Notes: generated from the sequence alone by a model not told the origin. DNA of 64,000 nt from Amycolatopsis taiwanensis DSM 45107 (GCF_000519205.1 NZ_JAFB01000004.1:279269-343268); one strand, 5' to 3'; shown: positions 16,658 to 25,771, counted from the stretch's first letter. A program made the numbers and translations.

Positions 16658-17580
16658 GAACGGCTGGCCAAGGCGCGCAGGAAGAAGGCCAGGTTCGCGG
16701 GCCGCTCGGCCAGCCGTCGAACCAGATAGCCATACCACTGCTCACCGAAAGGAACGTAAACCCGCACGGTCTCCCCCTCCGCCGCCAGTCTCCGCTGCTC
16801 GCCAGGCCGCACGCCGAACAGCATCTGGTACTCGTACCCCCCCGGCTTGCGGCCGTGCCAGCGCGCGCGTTCACCCAGAATGGCAATCAGCCGAGGGTCA
16901 TGCGTCGCAAACATAGGGTAACCATCGCCGGCCAACAAGATGTTCGCGCATCGGACATAGCTGAGATCTACGTCATGTTTGGCGGTGAAGGCGAATTCCT
17001 CGGGCTCGGCGTAGGCGCCCTTGCACAGCCGCACGCGTGAGTCGGCGACCGCGAGCCCGGCCACGTCCGCCTCGGTGCGCCGCAGGTACGACTGCACCAC
17101 CGCGCCCACCCACGGCCAGGTGCGCCGCAGCTCGCCGAGCACCCGCAGGGTGGACTCGGTCGTCCGGTGGTCCTCCATGTCCACGGTGACCGTGGTCCCG
17201 ACCCGCTCGGCGGCCGCACAGATCCGCCGGGCGTTGTCCAGCGCGAACTTCTCGTCCAGCAGCAGGCCGACGGCCGACAGCTTGACGCTCACCTCGGCGC
17301 GGGCGGCCAGGCCCTCCTCACCGAGGCGGCCGAGCAACGCCAGATAGGTCCGCACGGTCGACTCGGCCTGGCCGGTCTCGCCGGTGTCCTCGCCCAGGTA
17401 GTCGAGCGTGACATACAGGCCGCTGTCGATCAGCCGGGCCGCCGTGGTCACCGCGTCGGCCACGGTCTCGCCGGCGACGAACCGCTCGACGACGCCTCTG
17501 GTTCCCCTGGTCGCGGTCAACGCACGCCGGAGGGTGTCGTTCCCGGCGACGGCGAGGATCAAGGAACGGAGCGGGGTCAC
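16654..17580 (-). CDS. proline dehydrogenase
   Basis: FAD-dependent proline dehydrogenase oxidises proline to pyrroline-5-carboxylate and passes electrons to the quinone pool. The 308-residue monofunctional protein shows the TIM-barrel signatures VSVKLSAVGLLLDEKFALDN, TVDMEDHRTTESTLRVL, SRVRLCKGAYAEPEEFAF and YEYQMLFGVRPGEQRRLA (substrate carboxylate and flavin contacts). It lies at the head of a run continuing through the thioesterase-like gene, a mini-ORF and proC. P5C dehydrogenase is not present in the window. Start codon ATG/GTG at 17580 fits the family N-terminus. Confidence 0.95.
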   Translation of the reverse strand: MTPLRSLILAVAGNDTLRRALTATRGTRGVVERFVAGETVADAVTTAARLIDSGLYVTLDYLGEDTGETGQAESTVRTYLALLGRLGEEGLAARAEVSVKLSAVGLLLDEKFALDNARRICAAAERVGTTVTVDMEDHRTTESTLRVLGELRRTWPWVGAVVQSYLRRTEADVAGLAVADSRVRLCKGAYAEPEEFAFTAKHDVDLSYVRCANILLAGDGYPMFATHDPRLIAILGERARWHGRKPGGYEYQMLFGVRPGEQRRLAAEGETVRVYVPFGEQWYGYLVRRLAERPANLAFFLRALASRS

Positions 17581-17666
17581 GTCGGAGACTTTACGTGTTC
17601 AAGGATCGGAAGCCGAAGCTCAAATTCTGATCTTGTTCGCCCGCCCCGATGTTGCTTCCCACTTGG

Positions 17667-18455
17667 TCATTGACCAAGGTGGAACCGGGCGAACAGCAGG
17701 GCCTCGGCCAGCGCCTTCGCCCGGTGGGCGGCCGACGGCGCCCGGCGGGTGTTCACCTCCAGCACGACCTGCCCGTCGAACTCCCCGGGCGCGAGCCGCT
17801 CCAGGAACTCGGCGCAGGGCTGCTCGCCGCGGCCGGGCACCAGGTGCTCGTCCTTGGGGATGCCGGTGCCGTCGGCCAGGTGCACGTGGGTCATCCCGGC
17901 ACCCATCCGGTCGGCCAGCGCGAGCGCGTCCATCTGCGCCGCGGCCGCGTGGGAAATGTCCAGGGTGTAGTGCCGGTAGCCGACATCGGTCGGGTCGATC
18001 GACGGCCGGAACGCCGAGATCCGTGAGTCCCGCTTCCCACCCGGCGGGCGGACCTTGAACATGTTCTCCACCGCGATGTCGACGCCGCTGGCGTCCTCCA
18101 GCTCGGCGACCAGCTCGGCGAACAAGTCGCCGTACCGGCGCTGCCAGCGAAACGGCGGATGCACCACGACCGTGCGCGCACCCAGCTCGACCGCGGCGTC
18201 CACGCTGCGGCGCAACCGGATCACCGGGTCCGGCGACCAGACCCGCTGGGTGATCAACAACGACGGTGAATGCACCGACAGCACCGGCATCCCGGTGTGC
18301 CGCGACCACCGGCGCAGGTCGGCGACGTCCTGGCTGACCGGGTCCACCCACACCATCACCTCGACCCCGTCGTAGCCGAGGTCGGCGGCCAGCTCGAAAC
18401 CGGCACCGGCCCGCAGGGGCCACACCGATGCCGTGGACAGACCAACCGGAATCAA
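17667..18455 (-). CDS. sugar phosphate isomerase/epimerase family TIM-barrel protein
   Basis: This 262-residue xylose-isomerase-like TIM barrel (AP endonuclease 2 fold) has VGLSTASVWPLRAGAGFELA, then GYDGVEVMVWVDP, TVVVHPPFRWQR, AVENMFKVRPPG and THVHLADGTGIPKDEHLVPG. The His, Glu and Asp metal ligands of the fold are present. It matches Rv0498 by position. The reaction is unknown. The start appears to be TTG 15 bp after the upstream gene, so it is tightly linked to the proline-rich membrane protein gene. Confidence 0.85.
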   Translation of the reverse strand: MIPVGLSTASVWPLRAGAGFELAADLGYDGVEVMVWVDPVSQDVADLRRWSRHTGMPVLSVHSPSLLITQRVWSPDPVIRLRRSVDAAVELGARTVVVHPPFRWQRRYGDLFAELVAELEDASGVDIAVENMFKVRPPGGKRDSRISAFRPSIDPTDVGYRHYTLDISHAAAAQMDALALADRMGAGMTHVHLADGTGIPKDEHLVPGRGEQPCAEFLERLAPGEFDGQVVLEVNTRRAPSAAHRAKALAEALLFARFHLGQ

Positions 18456-18470
18456 CGCCAGCGCCGTCCC

Positions 18471-20285
18471 TTATCGCGACAGCAACAGCAACGCGGCCGG
18501 AGACACCGTGACCACCAGACCCACCAGCACGGCGAGCACGGTGGTCTGCAGGTCCTCGGCTCGGCGGATCTTCCGCACGATCCACACCAGCGCGGCGATC
18601 ACCACGACCGCGGCGCCCAGCGCGGCGGCCGGCAGCTGCCCCCACAACCAGTTGAAGCCGAGCCACACGGCGGCGCCACTGACGACACCGAGCGTGAGCT
18701 GGATGGCCATGGTGATCCACTGCCGGGCGGGCGACTGCGCGGGCTCGGGCCTGCCTCGCTCGTCCTCGATCCGCGCGGGTTCCTCGCGGTACTCGTAGTC
18801 CTCGAGGTCCTCGCCGGCCTCCTCGAGACCACCGAACTCGGCGTACTCCTCGTCCTCGTCGTCGGCGAAGGGGTCGTGGTAGCCGGTCGCCTCCAGTTGG
18901 TCACCCGGGTCGGGTTCCCGTGCCGGCACCACCGGCGAGACGCCGACCTGCGTGTCCTCGGTCGAGATCGGATTCGGCCGCCCACGTCCCCAGGTCGACA
19001 GCCCGGCGGGTGGGGCGTCCGGGGCGGGCTCGAACAGCGACTCGCCCGTGTCGACCGGCTGGAACTGCTCGGTGTGCGGCTCGGCCGCGGGCGGTGGCGC
19101 GGCCCGGCGCCGCCGGCGCGGGAGCGCGGGGAAGGCGCGGCCGGCCGGCGCACGATCGGGCCCGGGGAACGTGCCACTGGCCATGCCGCCCCCGTCCGGC
19201 GGCGCTTCCCCCACCGCGTCCAGCCCGTCGAGCCGGGCCGACAGGCCGCTGGGCGGAGCGGCCGCGCCGGGTTGCGGGGGTGGCGGGGTCGCGTGGCGCG
19301 GGATCTGCGCGTGGGTGTCCTGTCCGCGGCGCGGCAGCTCGTCCGGCGCGGGCGGTTCCGGCAGCGGCAGGCCGGCGGACTCCTGCAGCCCGCGGCGCAC
19401 CGGTGGCTCCTGCGGCCGTATGCGGCGTCCCATGCCTGGCTCACGCGACGGGAGCGGGCCGCCGGGCACCTGGAAGGCGCTCGAATCCTGGCCTGGTGCG
19501 TTGTTCGGGCGCGCGAACGCACCGGATTCCTGCGGGGGCGCGGGACGCGGATACGCACCGGACTCCTGGGGCGGCCGCGCGACACCCGGGCGCGGGAAAC
19601 CACCGGAGTCCGGCGGCGGCGCACCGGGCGGGCGTCCGAAGGCACCGGACTCCTGCGGCCCGGGCGCGTTCGGCCGGGCGAAGCCACCGGAATCCTGCTG
19701 CGGCCCAGGCGCATTCGGGCGGGCGAAACCGCCGGAGTCCTGCGGCGGTCCGGGCAGGTTCGGCCGCGGATACCCACCGGAGTCCTGCGGCCAGCCACCC
19801 GAATCCTGCGGCGCGCCCGGCGTGGCCCGCGGCGGTCGGGGCCCCGCCGGCGGCAGCGGGTTCGGAGCGGGGTTCGATCGCGGGAAGCCGCCGGAGTCCT
19901 GCGGCGGCCTTCCGAACGGCTCGACCGGCGCCGGGCGCGGCGGGGCCGCGGGCTCCGCCGGGCTCACCTGCGGGTGCTGGCCCGAGTCGGTGGGTTGCCG
20001 GCGCGGGAGCGGCGGCGTGTCCTGGTCCGGCCGCGCCCGACGGCCGCCTTCACGCCGGGCCGACGGTGAGTTCGCGGCCTCAGTGCGCGCCCGGTCGATC
20101 AGGGCCTGGGGGTCGGTCCCGGCCCGGCGGCCGGAAGCCGGTGGTGCGCCGCTGGCGCCCTGCTCGTCGTCATCGTCGGCGGCACGACGACGCCGGCGGC
20201 GGCTGCCGTCGACGTTCCCGCCATGTTGAGCGAGCAGTTCGGCCACCGTCTTCTGTGACCGGTCTTGTCCGCTTTCTCGACTCAT
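18471..20285 (-). CDS. proline-rich repeat protein with C-terminal transmembrane helices (Rv0497-like)
   Basis: This is a protein of about 604 residues. A basic N-terminal part (SQKTVAELLAQHGGNVDGSRRRRRR) is followed by a long disordered region with about ten imperfect repeats such as PPQDSGGFARPNAPG, then an acidic stretch (DDEDEEYAEFGGLEEAGEDL). Two transmembrane helices (TMAIQLTLGVVSGAAVWLGF and AALGAAVVVIAALVWIV) and a final hydrophobic end complete it. The ATG at 20285 overlaps the ppx stop (ATGA). Position matches the conserved membrane protein Rv0497. AELLAQHG-type headed proteins are common in actinomycetes; function is unknown, perhaps cell-envelope scaffolding. Confidence 0.8.
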   Translation of the reverse strand: MSRESGQDRSQKTVAELLAQHGGNVDGSRRRRRRAADDDDEQGASGAPPASGRRAGTDPQALIDRARTEAANSPSARREGGRRARPDQDTPPLPRRQPTDSGQHPQVSPAEPAAPPRPAPVEPFGRPPQDSGGFPRSNPAPNPLPPAGPRPPRATPGAPQDSGGWPQDSGGYPRPNLPGPPQDSGGFARPNAPGPQQDSGGFARPNAPGPQESGAFGRPPGAPPPDSGGFPRPGVARPPQESGAYPRPAPPQESGAFARPNNAPGQDSSAFQVPGGPLPSREPGMGRRIRPQEPPVRRGLQESAGLPLPEPPAPDELPRRGQDTHAQIPRHATPPPPQPGAAAPPSGLSARLDGLDAVGEAPPDGGGMASGTFPGPDRAPAGRAFPALPRRRRRAAPPPAAEPHTEQFQPVDTGESLFEPAPDAPPAGLSTWGRGRPNPISTEDTQVGVSPVVPAREPDPGDQLEATGYHDPFADDEDEEYAEFGGLEEAGEDLEDYEYREEPARIEDERGRPEPAQSPARQWITMAIQLTLGVVSGAAVWLGFNWLWGQLPAAALGAAVVVIAALVWIVRKIRRAEDLQTTVLAVLVGLVVTVSPAALLLLSR

Positions 20286-21316
20286 CGCTTCCACCGTGCC
20301 TGTTCAACATCGCCGTCGTCCAGCGGGGTGCTGTCACCGGTCCGATTCCGCGGCGAACCGCCCTCATCCGTCGGCCCGGTTTCACCCCAGCCGTTCGCGT
20401 GGTCCAGCCGCCGCAAGATCACCCCTTCCCGGAGCGCCCACGGGCAGATCTCCAGTTCCTCGAGCGACAACGCCCGCATCGCGGCCCGCGCCACCAGCGC
20501 ACCCCCGACGAGCTGGTGTGCCCGGCTGGAGCTGACTCCTTCCAGCTCGGCCAGGTCGGCCGCCGTCATCCGCGAGATGAAGGCGATGAGCTGTCGCAAT
20601 GCGGTATCGGACAGGGTACGGCGTATGCGGGGGCCAGTGGCAGAGGGAGCCGCTCCGGTCAGCCTGGCCAGCGACCGGACCGTCTTGGAGGTCGCCACCA
20701 CGTGGTCCGGCGGGGGCAGCTTGGCCACCGTCTTGGCCAGCCCGGCCAGCTGCTCCTCCAGCCAGGCCGAGGTGCTCGCCAGCTCGGCCCGGGTCGGCGG
20801 GTCGTGCGCGAGCCTGGTCCGGTGGATCCGCCCCGCGCCCAGCGGGAGCGAGTCGGCCAGCGCCGGTTCCTCGTCCACGCCCATCGCGACCTCCAGCGAG
20901 CCCCCGCCGATGTCGAGCACCAGCAGGTTTCCCGCCGACCAGCCGAACCACCGGCGCGCCGCGAGGAAGGTCAGCCGTGCCTCGTCGACGCCGGAGAGCA
21001 CCTTCAGCTCCACCCCGGTCTGCTCGGCGACCTTGCGCAGGACCTTCGGCGCGTTCCGGGCCTCCCGCACCGCCGAGGTCGCGAACGCCGTCAGCTCCGC
21101 GCAACCGAGGCGGGCGGCCGAGGCCTGGGCCGAATCGACCGCGCGGATCAACGCCTGCTCGGCCGGCTTCCCCAGCTCACCCTTGCCGGTGATCTGCTCG
21201 GTCAGGCGCAGCACCGTCTTCTCCGAATACATGGGCGTCGGGTGCGCACCTCGATGCGCGTCCACCACCAGCAGGTGGACGGTGTTCGACCCCACGTCGA
21301 GTACCCCTAGGCGCAC
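20282..21316 (-). CDS. Ppx/GppA-type exopolyphosphatase
   Basis: This enzyme family hydrolyses inorganic polyphosphate or pppGpp. The 344-residue protein has the ASKHA phosphate-binding motifs VLDVGSNTVHLLVVD at the N-terminus and LLVLDIGGGSLEVAMG near residue 140, and ATSAVREARNAPKVL between them. It lacks the long HD domain of E. coli Ppx and so is the short actinobacterial form (compare Rv0496). The GTG start lies near the regX3 stop; location beside the phosphate-sensing SenX3-RegX3 pair fits a phosphate role. Confidence 0.92.
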   Translation of the reverse strand: MRLGVLDVGSNTVHLLVVDAHRGAHPTPMYSEKTVLRLTEQITGKGELGKPAEQALIRAVDSAQASAARLGCAELTAFATSAVREARNAPKVLRKVAEQTGVELKVLSGVDEARLTFLAARRWFGWSAGNLLVLDIGGGSLEVAMGVDEEPALADSLPLGAGRIHRTRLAHDPPTRAELASTSAWLEEQLAGLAKTVAKLPPPDHVVATSKTVRSLARLTGAAPSATGPRIRRTLSDTALRQLIAFISRMTAADLAELEGVSSSRAHQLVGGALVARAAMRALSLEELEICPWALREGVILRRLDHANGWGETGPTDEGGSPRNRTGDSTPLDDGDVEQARWKR

Positions 21317-21490
21317 GAAGCCCTACGGTACCCGGCGAGCCGACCGGACGTAGGCCCAAGAGTGCCATGACTCACGAGGCGGCGGGTGAACCCGTGAACA
21401 CGGTGGGTACCGGAATCCGTTCGCGGGTCACTCACCAGCGGCAACGTAGGCGGTCCCGCGAGGCGCCCCGGAGTCGACGGGGGGCGGGGA

Positions 21491-22180
21491 TCACATCTCG
21501 AACTTGTACCCGAGCCCGCGCACGGTGACCAGATGCCGCGGCGAGCCCGGGTCCGGTTCGATCTTGGAACGCAGCCGTTTCACGTGCACGTCCAGCGTCT
21601 TGGTGTCCCCCACGTAGTCCGCGCCCCATACCCGGTCGATCAACTGGCCGCGGGTGAGCACCCGGCCGACGTTGCGGAGCAGGTACTCCAGCAGGTCGAA
21701 CTCCTTGAGCGGCAAGGAGACCTCCTCGCCGTTGACCGTCACCACGTGCCGCTCGACGTCCATGCGCACCGGGCCGGCGCTCAGCGCCAGCGGAGCAACG
21801 TCGGCCTCCGGCCCGGTCTCGCCGCCCCGGCGCAGCACCGCGCGAATCCGCGCGATCAGCTCGCGGGCCGAGTAGGGCTTGGTGACGTAGTCGTCCGCCC
21901 CCAGCTCCAGGCCCACCACCTTGTCGATCTCGCTGTCCCGCGCCGTCACCATGATCACCGGCACGGCGGAGCGCTGGCGCAACTGTTTGCACACGTCCGT
22001 GCCGCTCATGCCGGGCAGCATCAGGTCGAGCAGCACGATGTCGGCGCCGTTGCGGTCGAACTCCTCCAGCGCCTGCTGTCCGGTAGCGGCGACCGCGGCC
22101 GTGAACCCCTCCTTTCGGAGCAGGAAGGCCAGCGGGTCGGCGAAAGACTCCTCATCCTCGACGATGAGCACCCTCGTCAC
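21491..22180 (-). CDS. regX3: response regulator RegX3
   Basis: OmpR/PhoB-class regulator of 229 residues for phosphate starvation. The receiver domain has the acidic pocket VEDEE, phospho-acceptor D52 in VLLDLMLPGMSG and the conserved Lys in YVTKPYSARELIAR. The winged helix reads EVSLPLKEFDLLEYLLRNVG and LDVHVKRLRSKIEPDPGSPR. The GTG start overlaps the senX3 stop (GTGA), so it is the second gene of senX3-regX3. In mycobacteria and related genera this pair controls phosphate uptake. Confidence 0.96.
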   Translation of the reverse strand: MTRVLIVEDEESFADPLAFLLRKEGFTAAVAATGQQALEEFDRNGADIVLLDLMLPGMSGTDVCKQLRQRSAVPVIMVTARDSEIDKVVGLELGADDYVTKPYSARELIARIRAVLRRGGETGPEADVAPLALSAGPVRMDVERHVVTVNGEEVSLPLKEFDLLEYLLRNVGRVLTRGQLIDRVWGADYVGDTKTLDVHVKRLRSKIEPDPGSPRHLVTVRGLGYKFEM

Positions 22181-23385
22181 GGTCTTCCTCCCTGTTCTTG
22201 CGTGGTCGCCACGAACCGAACGGCCCGGTCGGGGTTCTGCTCCTGCGGTGGTTCCGGACTGGACTCGGGAGCCTCAGGCGCTTCGTACGCCGGGATGCGC
22301 AGGGTGAACGTGGAGCCGATGCCGGGGCGACTCCACAACAGCACCTCGCCCCCGTGGTTGGCGGCGACATGTTTGACGATGGCCAACCCCAGCCCGGTGC
22401 CCCCGGTGGCGCGGGAACGTGCCTTGTCCGCGCGGTAGAAGCGCTCGAACACCCGGTCCTGTTCATCTTCGGCGATGCCGATGCCACGGTCGGTTACGGC
22501 GATCTCGACCATGCCCTCGTCGAGGCGCCGGCTGATGGTCACCGGGCTGCGCGCGGGCGAATAGGCCACGGCGTTTTCCAGCAGGTTGGACAGCGCGGTC
22601 ACCAGCAGCGTGCGGTCGCCCTCGATGAGCAGGCCGCTGGGGCGGTCGATGGTGACCTCGATGTCGGCGGACTCAGCCGACAACCTGGTCCGGCTGAGCG
22701 CCTCGCGGACCACGGCGTCCACGTCGACCACGGTCAGGTCGGGCAGGCGTTCCGCGCCCTGCAACCGCGACAGGGCGATCAGCTCGGTGACCAGCGTGCC
22801 CAGCCGGGTCGATTCGTGGAGGATCTTGCCACCGAACCGGCGCACCTCTTCGACGTCTTCGGCGGCGTCCAGCACGGCCTCGGTGAGCAGCGCGATCGCG
22901 CCGACCGGCGTCTTGAGCTCATGGCTGACGTTGGCCACGAAGTCACGGCGGACCGCCTCCAGGCGAGCGGCCTCGGAATGGTCGACGGCCTCGATCACGG
23001 TGAACCCGTCACCGAGCGGGCGGACCTCGCCGACGACGGCCTCGGGCTGGCGTCCGCGCGCCTCGAGCGGGGAGAGGTCGACCTCCATCGGCTCGCCGGT
23101 TTCCACGACCTGCTCGGCGGCCTTGATGGCGCGCGGGTCGGCGCGGTCGTCGACGACCAGGCCCAGCGATTCCGCGCGACGGTTGTGCAACACCATGTCG
23201 CCGAAGCGGTTCAGGACGAGCAGCCCGTTGTTCGATGATCGCACCAGGCGAAGGAGCAGCTCGGCCACGGTCGGACCGGTGGGCCGCCGCTCCGCGGCCG
23301 GGCGCCGGAATGCGATGAAGAAACCGCCGACCGCGCCGACCAGCAGTGCGCCGACGGCCAGTGCGAGTGAAGCAGGCACGCTCAC
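22177..23385 (-). CDS. senX3: sensor histidine kinase SenX3
   Basis: This 402-residue membrane sensor starts at GTG 23385; the frame is open beyond but meaningless. One N-terminal transmembrane helix (LALAVGALLVGAVGGFFIAF) precedes a PAS-like domain (SSNNGLLVLNRFGDMVLHNR). The H-box DFVANVSHELKTPVGAIALL carries the phosphorylated H155, and the ATPase domain shows N, G1 and G2 boxes (LLENAVAYSP, TDRGIGIAEDEQDRVFERFY, GGTGLGLAIVKHVAANHGGE). It has a single TM and no large extracytoplasmic domain, so it senses an internal signal, as in mycobacteria where PstB-type transport input is assumed. A PHO-box-like array lies upstream. Confidence 0.95.
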   Translation of the reverse strand: MSVPASLALAVGALLVGAVGGFFIAFRRPAAERRPTGPTVAELLLRLVRSSNNGLLVLNRFGDMVLHNRRAESLGLVVDDRADPRAIKAAEQVVETGEPMEVDLSPLEARGRQPEAVVGEVRPLGDGFTVIEAVDHSEAARLEAVRRDFVANVSHELKTPVGAIALLTEAVLDAAEDVEEVRRFGGKILHESTRLGTLVTELIALSRLQGAERLPDLTVVDVDAVVREALSRTRLSAESADIEVTIDRPSGLLIEGDRTLLVTALSNLLENAVAYSPARSPVTISRRLDEGMVEIAVTDRGIGIAEDEQDRVFERFYRADKARSRATGGTGLGLAIVKHVAANHGGEVLLWSRPGIGSTFTLRIPAYEAPEAPESSPEPPQEQNPDRAVRFVATTQEQGGRP

Positions 23386-23469
23386 GGCTGAATCGTAAGC
23401 ATGTGAACGAGCCTTTGGCCTAGTCCCGGTGGGCAGGTCGTGATGGGGGTGACACTCCGGCCAAGCAGT

Positions 23470-23502
23470 GTTTAAGCCCTGTTCACGCTGTGTCAGCCCG
23501 AG
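23470..23502. promoter_or_regulatory. three 11-bp direct repeats, PHO-box-like, upstream of senX3
   Basis: Three consecutive 11-mers on the + strand are GTTTAAGCCCT, GTTCACGCTGT and GTCAGCCCGAG. PHO boxes bound by PhoP/RegX3-type regulators are 11-bp direct repeats beginning GTTCA, and the middle unit fits well. The array is about 85 bp upstream of the senX3 start codon and is on the opposite strand to that gene. Autoregulation of senX3-regX3 is inferred. Confidence 0.45.
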
Positions 23503-23558
23503 CGTGACCGTTCCCTGATCAACCCCGCTTAAGGGCCCCCGCCGGTCCGGTTCGGACG

Positions 23559-24188
23559 TCAGAGCCGGGTGGCGGTGGCCAACCAGGCGGGGACGTCGAT
23601 CAGCGCGCCGTCGTCGACGCCGAACACCTCGGCGTGCTCGCCACGCGCGACACCGCGATAGGTCGTCGGCCGGATCTCCGCCAACCGCCAGCCCTCGACC
23701 GCGAAGGCGTCGCGGATCACGGCGTCCGGGATGCGCGGACCGAAGCCGGGTTCCGCGTCGGAGAGCGCCAGGACGTGCACGGTCGCCCCCGGCCGGCACA
23801 CGCCGTGCAGGCTGCGGACGTACTTCGCCCGCTCCTCCGGGCCGAACACGTGGAACAGCGCGCTGTCCACGACGGTGTCGAACGGCCCTCCGGTCAGCCG
23901 CAGTGCGTCGGCGAACTCGAAGCGGGCGTCGACGTTCTGCTCGGCGGCATTGGCCCGGGCCCGTTCGATCGCCGGGCGCGAGAAGTCCACGCCCAGCACG
24001 TCGTAGCCCAGCCTGGTCAGCAGGATCGTGTGCTCACCGGCACCACAGCCGGGGTCGAGCACGGCGCCACCGATGCCGCCGGCCTTCTCCAGCTCGACGA
24101 TCGCCGGCTGCGGCTCACCGATCACCCATGGTGCGGTGTTCTCCTCGTAGGCGGAATCGAACACCGAACGACCCACCGAAATCTCCAT
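23559..24188 (-). CDS. class I SAM-dependent methyltransferase
   Basis: This is a 209-residue Rossmann-fold methyltransferase. The SAM-binding motif is AVLDPGCGAGEHTILLTRLG, motif II is DVLGVDFSRPAIERARANAA, and motif IV is FDTVVDSALFHVF. The architecture and size match the thiopurine/tellurite-resistance-like small-molecule methyltransferase group. ATG at 24188 starts the conserved part. It stands alone between senX3 and gpm. No clue to the substrate. Confidence 0.87.
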   Translation of the reverse strand: MEISVGRSVFDSAYEENTAPWVIGEPQPAIVELEKAGGIGGAVLDPGCGAGEHTILLTRLGYDVLGVDFSRPAIERARANAAEQNVDARFEFADALRLTGGPFDTVVDSALFHVFGPEERAKYVRSLHGVCRPGATVHVLALSDAEPGFGPRIPDAVIRDAFAVEGWRLAEIRPTTYRGVARGEHAEVFGVDDGALIDVPAWLATATRL

Positions 24189-24315
24189 GCCGAGCCCCTT
24201 CGTCAACGTCCGTGACCACGAACGAGACCAGCATGGACCTTCCACTTAACTGGAGGTCAACGCCCCGATGCGGGCATGCGGCGGTGCCGGTCTCGGCGGC
24301 CGCACGCCCGGCGGG

Positions 24316-25065
24316 TCAGCGGCCCTGGGCGGCGACCGCCGCGGCGGCCTCCTTGGCGGCGGCCGGGTCCAGGTAGGTGCCCCCGGGAGTGACCGGGGTC
24401 AGCTCGGGGGTGAGGTCGTAGCGCAGCGGAATCCCGGTGGGGATGTTCAGACCCGCGATCTCGTCGTCGGAGATGCCGTCCAGGTGCTTGACCAGCGCCC
24501 TCAGCGAGTTGCCGTGCGCGGCGATCAGCACCGTCCGGCCGGCTTGCAGGTCCGGCACGATCGCCGAATCCCAGTACGGCAACAGCCGCGCGACGACGTC
24601 CTTGAGGCATTCGGTCAGCGGGGCGGTGTCGCCGAGCGGGGCGTACCGCGGGTCGCTGTCCTGGCTGAACTCGCTGCCGCGCTCGATCGGCGGCGGTGGC
24701 ACGTCGTAGGACCGGCGCCAGAGCATGAACTGCTCGTCGCCGAACTCGTCACGTACCTGCCTCTTGTTCTTGCCCTGCAGCGCGCCGTAGTGGCGCTCGT
24801 TGAGCCGCCAGTCACGGCGAACCGGGATCCAGTGCCGGTCCGCGACGTCGAGCGCGATGTTGGCGGTGGAGATCGCGCGCCGGAGCAACGAGGTGTGCAC
24901 GACATCGGGCAGCAAGTCGGCCTCGGCGAGCAACTCGCCGCCTCGCCGCGCTTCGGCCTCGCCCTGTTCGGACAGCGGCACGTCGACCCAACCCGTGAAC
25001 AGGTTTTCGGCGTTCCAGGTGCTCTGCCCGTGTCGCAGCAGCACCAAAGTCCCTAGTTCGGCCAT
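24316..25065 (-). CDS. gpmA: 2,3-bisphosphoglycerate-dependent phosphoglycerate mutase
   Basis: Glycolytic enzyme interconverting 3- and 2-phosphoglycerate through a phosphohistidine intermediate. The 249-residue protein has the RHG motif [20 protein letters not shown] with H12 as nucleophile, [20 protein letters not shown] and the second catalytic His in [41 protein letters not shown] tail segment is typical of dPGM. ATG start. It has a long upstream region (over 700 bp) with repeats. M. tuberculosis gpm1 is at the same relative place. Confidence 0.96.
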   Translation of the reverse strand: MAELGTLVLLRHGQSTWNAENLFTGWVDVPLSEQGEAEARRGGELLAEADLLPDVVHTSLLRRAISTANIALDVADRHWIPVRRDWRLNERHYGALQGKNKRQVRDEFGDEQFMLWRRSYDVPPPPIERGSEFSQDSDPRYAPLGDTAPLTECLKDVVARLLPYWDSAIVPDLQAGRTVLIAAHGNSLRALVKHLDGISDDEIAGLNIPTGIPLRYDLTPELTPVTPGGTYLDPAAAKEAAAAVAAQGR

Positions 25066-25512
25066 GTCCTGAATCTAAACCGCGACGTGCGGCGCCTGGA
25101 GCCGAGGGTGGCGGTGGGTCAGGAGCCGGCCCGGCCGGCACGCTCGGGAGTCGCGAGCACACACAGTGTGTTACTTCGAGTCACAGCATCACTCGACGGT
25201 TAAACGCTTCGCCAATAAGCCCAGGTCACGGACATCTCGACTGCAATCAGTAAATCCGGCCCGCAAAGTTCACTCGAATGGAGTAACCAGTAGTCTTGTG
25301 ATTACTAGAGGAAATCTGACAAGTTGGCAACGTCCCGCGAAGCTGGAACCACGCACTCCCCAGCGATCGCGGGGTACGACCGCAGCTCGTCTCCCCCCTG
25401 CCGAGCTGCGGCCCCGCCGGCCCCGTTGGCACTCCCCCTCGCCACCGGGTCCACACAGCGGCGGGAGCGTCAGCGGGGCGGCCTGGGTTCGCGACTCCCC
25501 CTCCCTCAGGCC

Positions 25513-25565
25513 GCTCCGCCTCGCCCCCTGTTCGCGACTTCGTCGCTTCACGAGCGAGGCGGAGC
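25513..25565. repeat. 12-bp inverted repeat (hairpin) in the gpmA upstream region
   Basis: The arms GCTCCGCCTCGC and GCGAGGCGGAGC match perfectly and are separated by 29 bases that contain smaller symmetric parts (GCGACTTCGTCGC). A further GGGGCxCCGAGCCCCC-type palindrome follows. It could act as a terminator for the DUF4349 gene or shape a non-coding RNA. Confidence 0.6.
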
Positions 25566-25641
25566 TCATGACTTTGGGGCGCCGAGCCCCCAAACCCCCA
25601 CGGTGCGAGCTCCTCGCCTTTGGCGGGCGCTGGGCACGTCT

Positions 25642-25771
25642 CGTCTGAACCAGCACAAGACCGGCCGTCTGAACCAACGTCGAGTGGTCGTCTGAACCAG
25701 GTGGAGTCAGCCGTCTGAGCCAGTACGTGATCGCCATCTGGGCCAGGGCCGGGTTTGCTCGTCTGAACCAG
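25642..25771. repeat. array of six direct repeats CGTCTGAACCAG, period about 23 bp
   Basis: Copies of CGTCTGAACCAG or close variants start at 25642, 25666, 25689, 25712, 25735 and 25760, giving spacings of 24, 23, 23, 23 and 25 bases. The sequence between the cores is not conserved. The layout is iteron-like (about two helical turns). It is non-coding as far as can be judged and lies between the DUF4349 stop and the gpmA promoter. Confidence 0.75.

Noticed and set aside
18270..20069. Long + strand frame over the TIM-barrel and proline-rich genes
   Set aside because: Antisense to real genes; biased composition only.
21386..21399. Direct GTGAAC repeats upstream of ppx as a RegX3 site
   Set aside because: Spacing is 8 bp rather than 11, and only two units exist.
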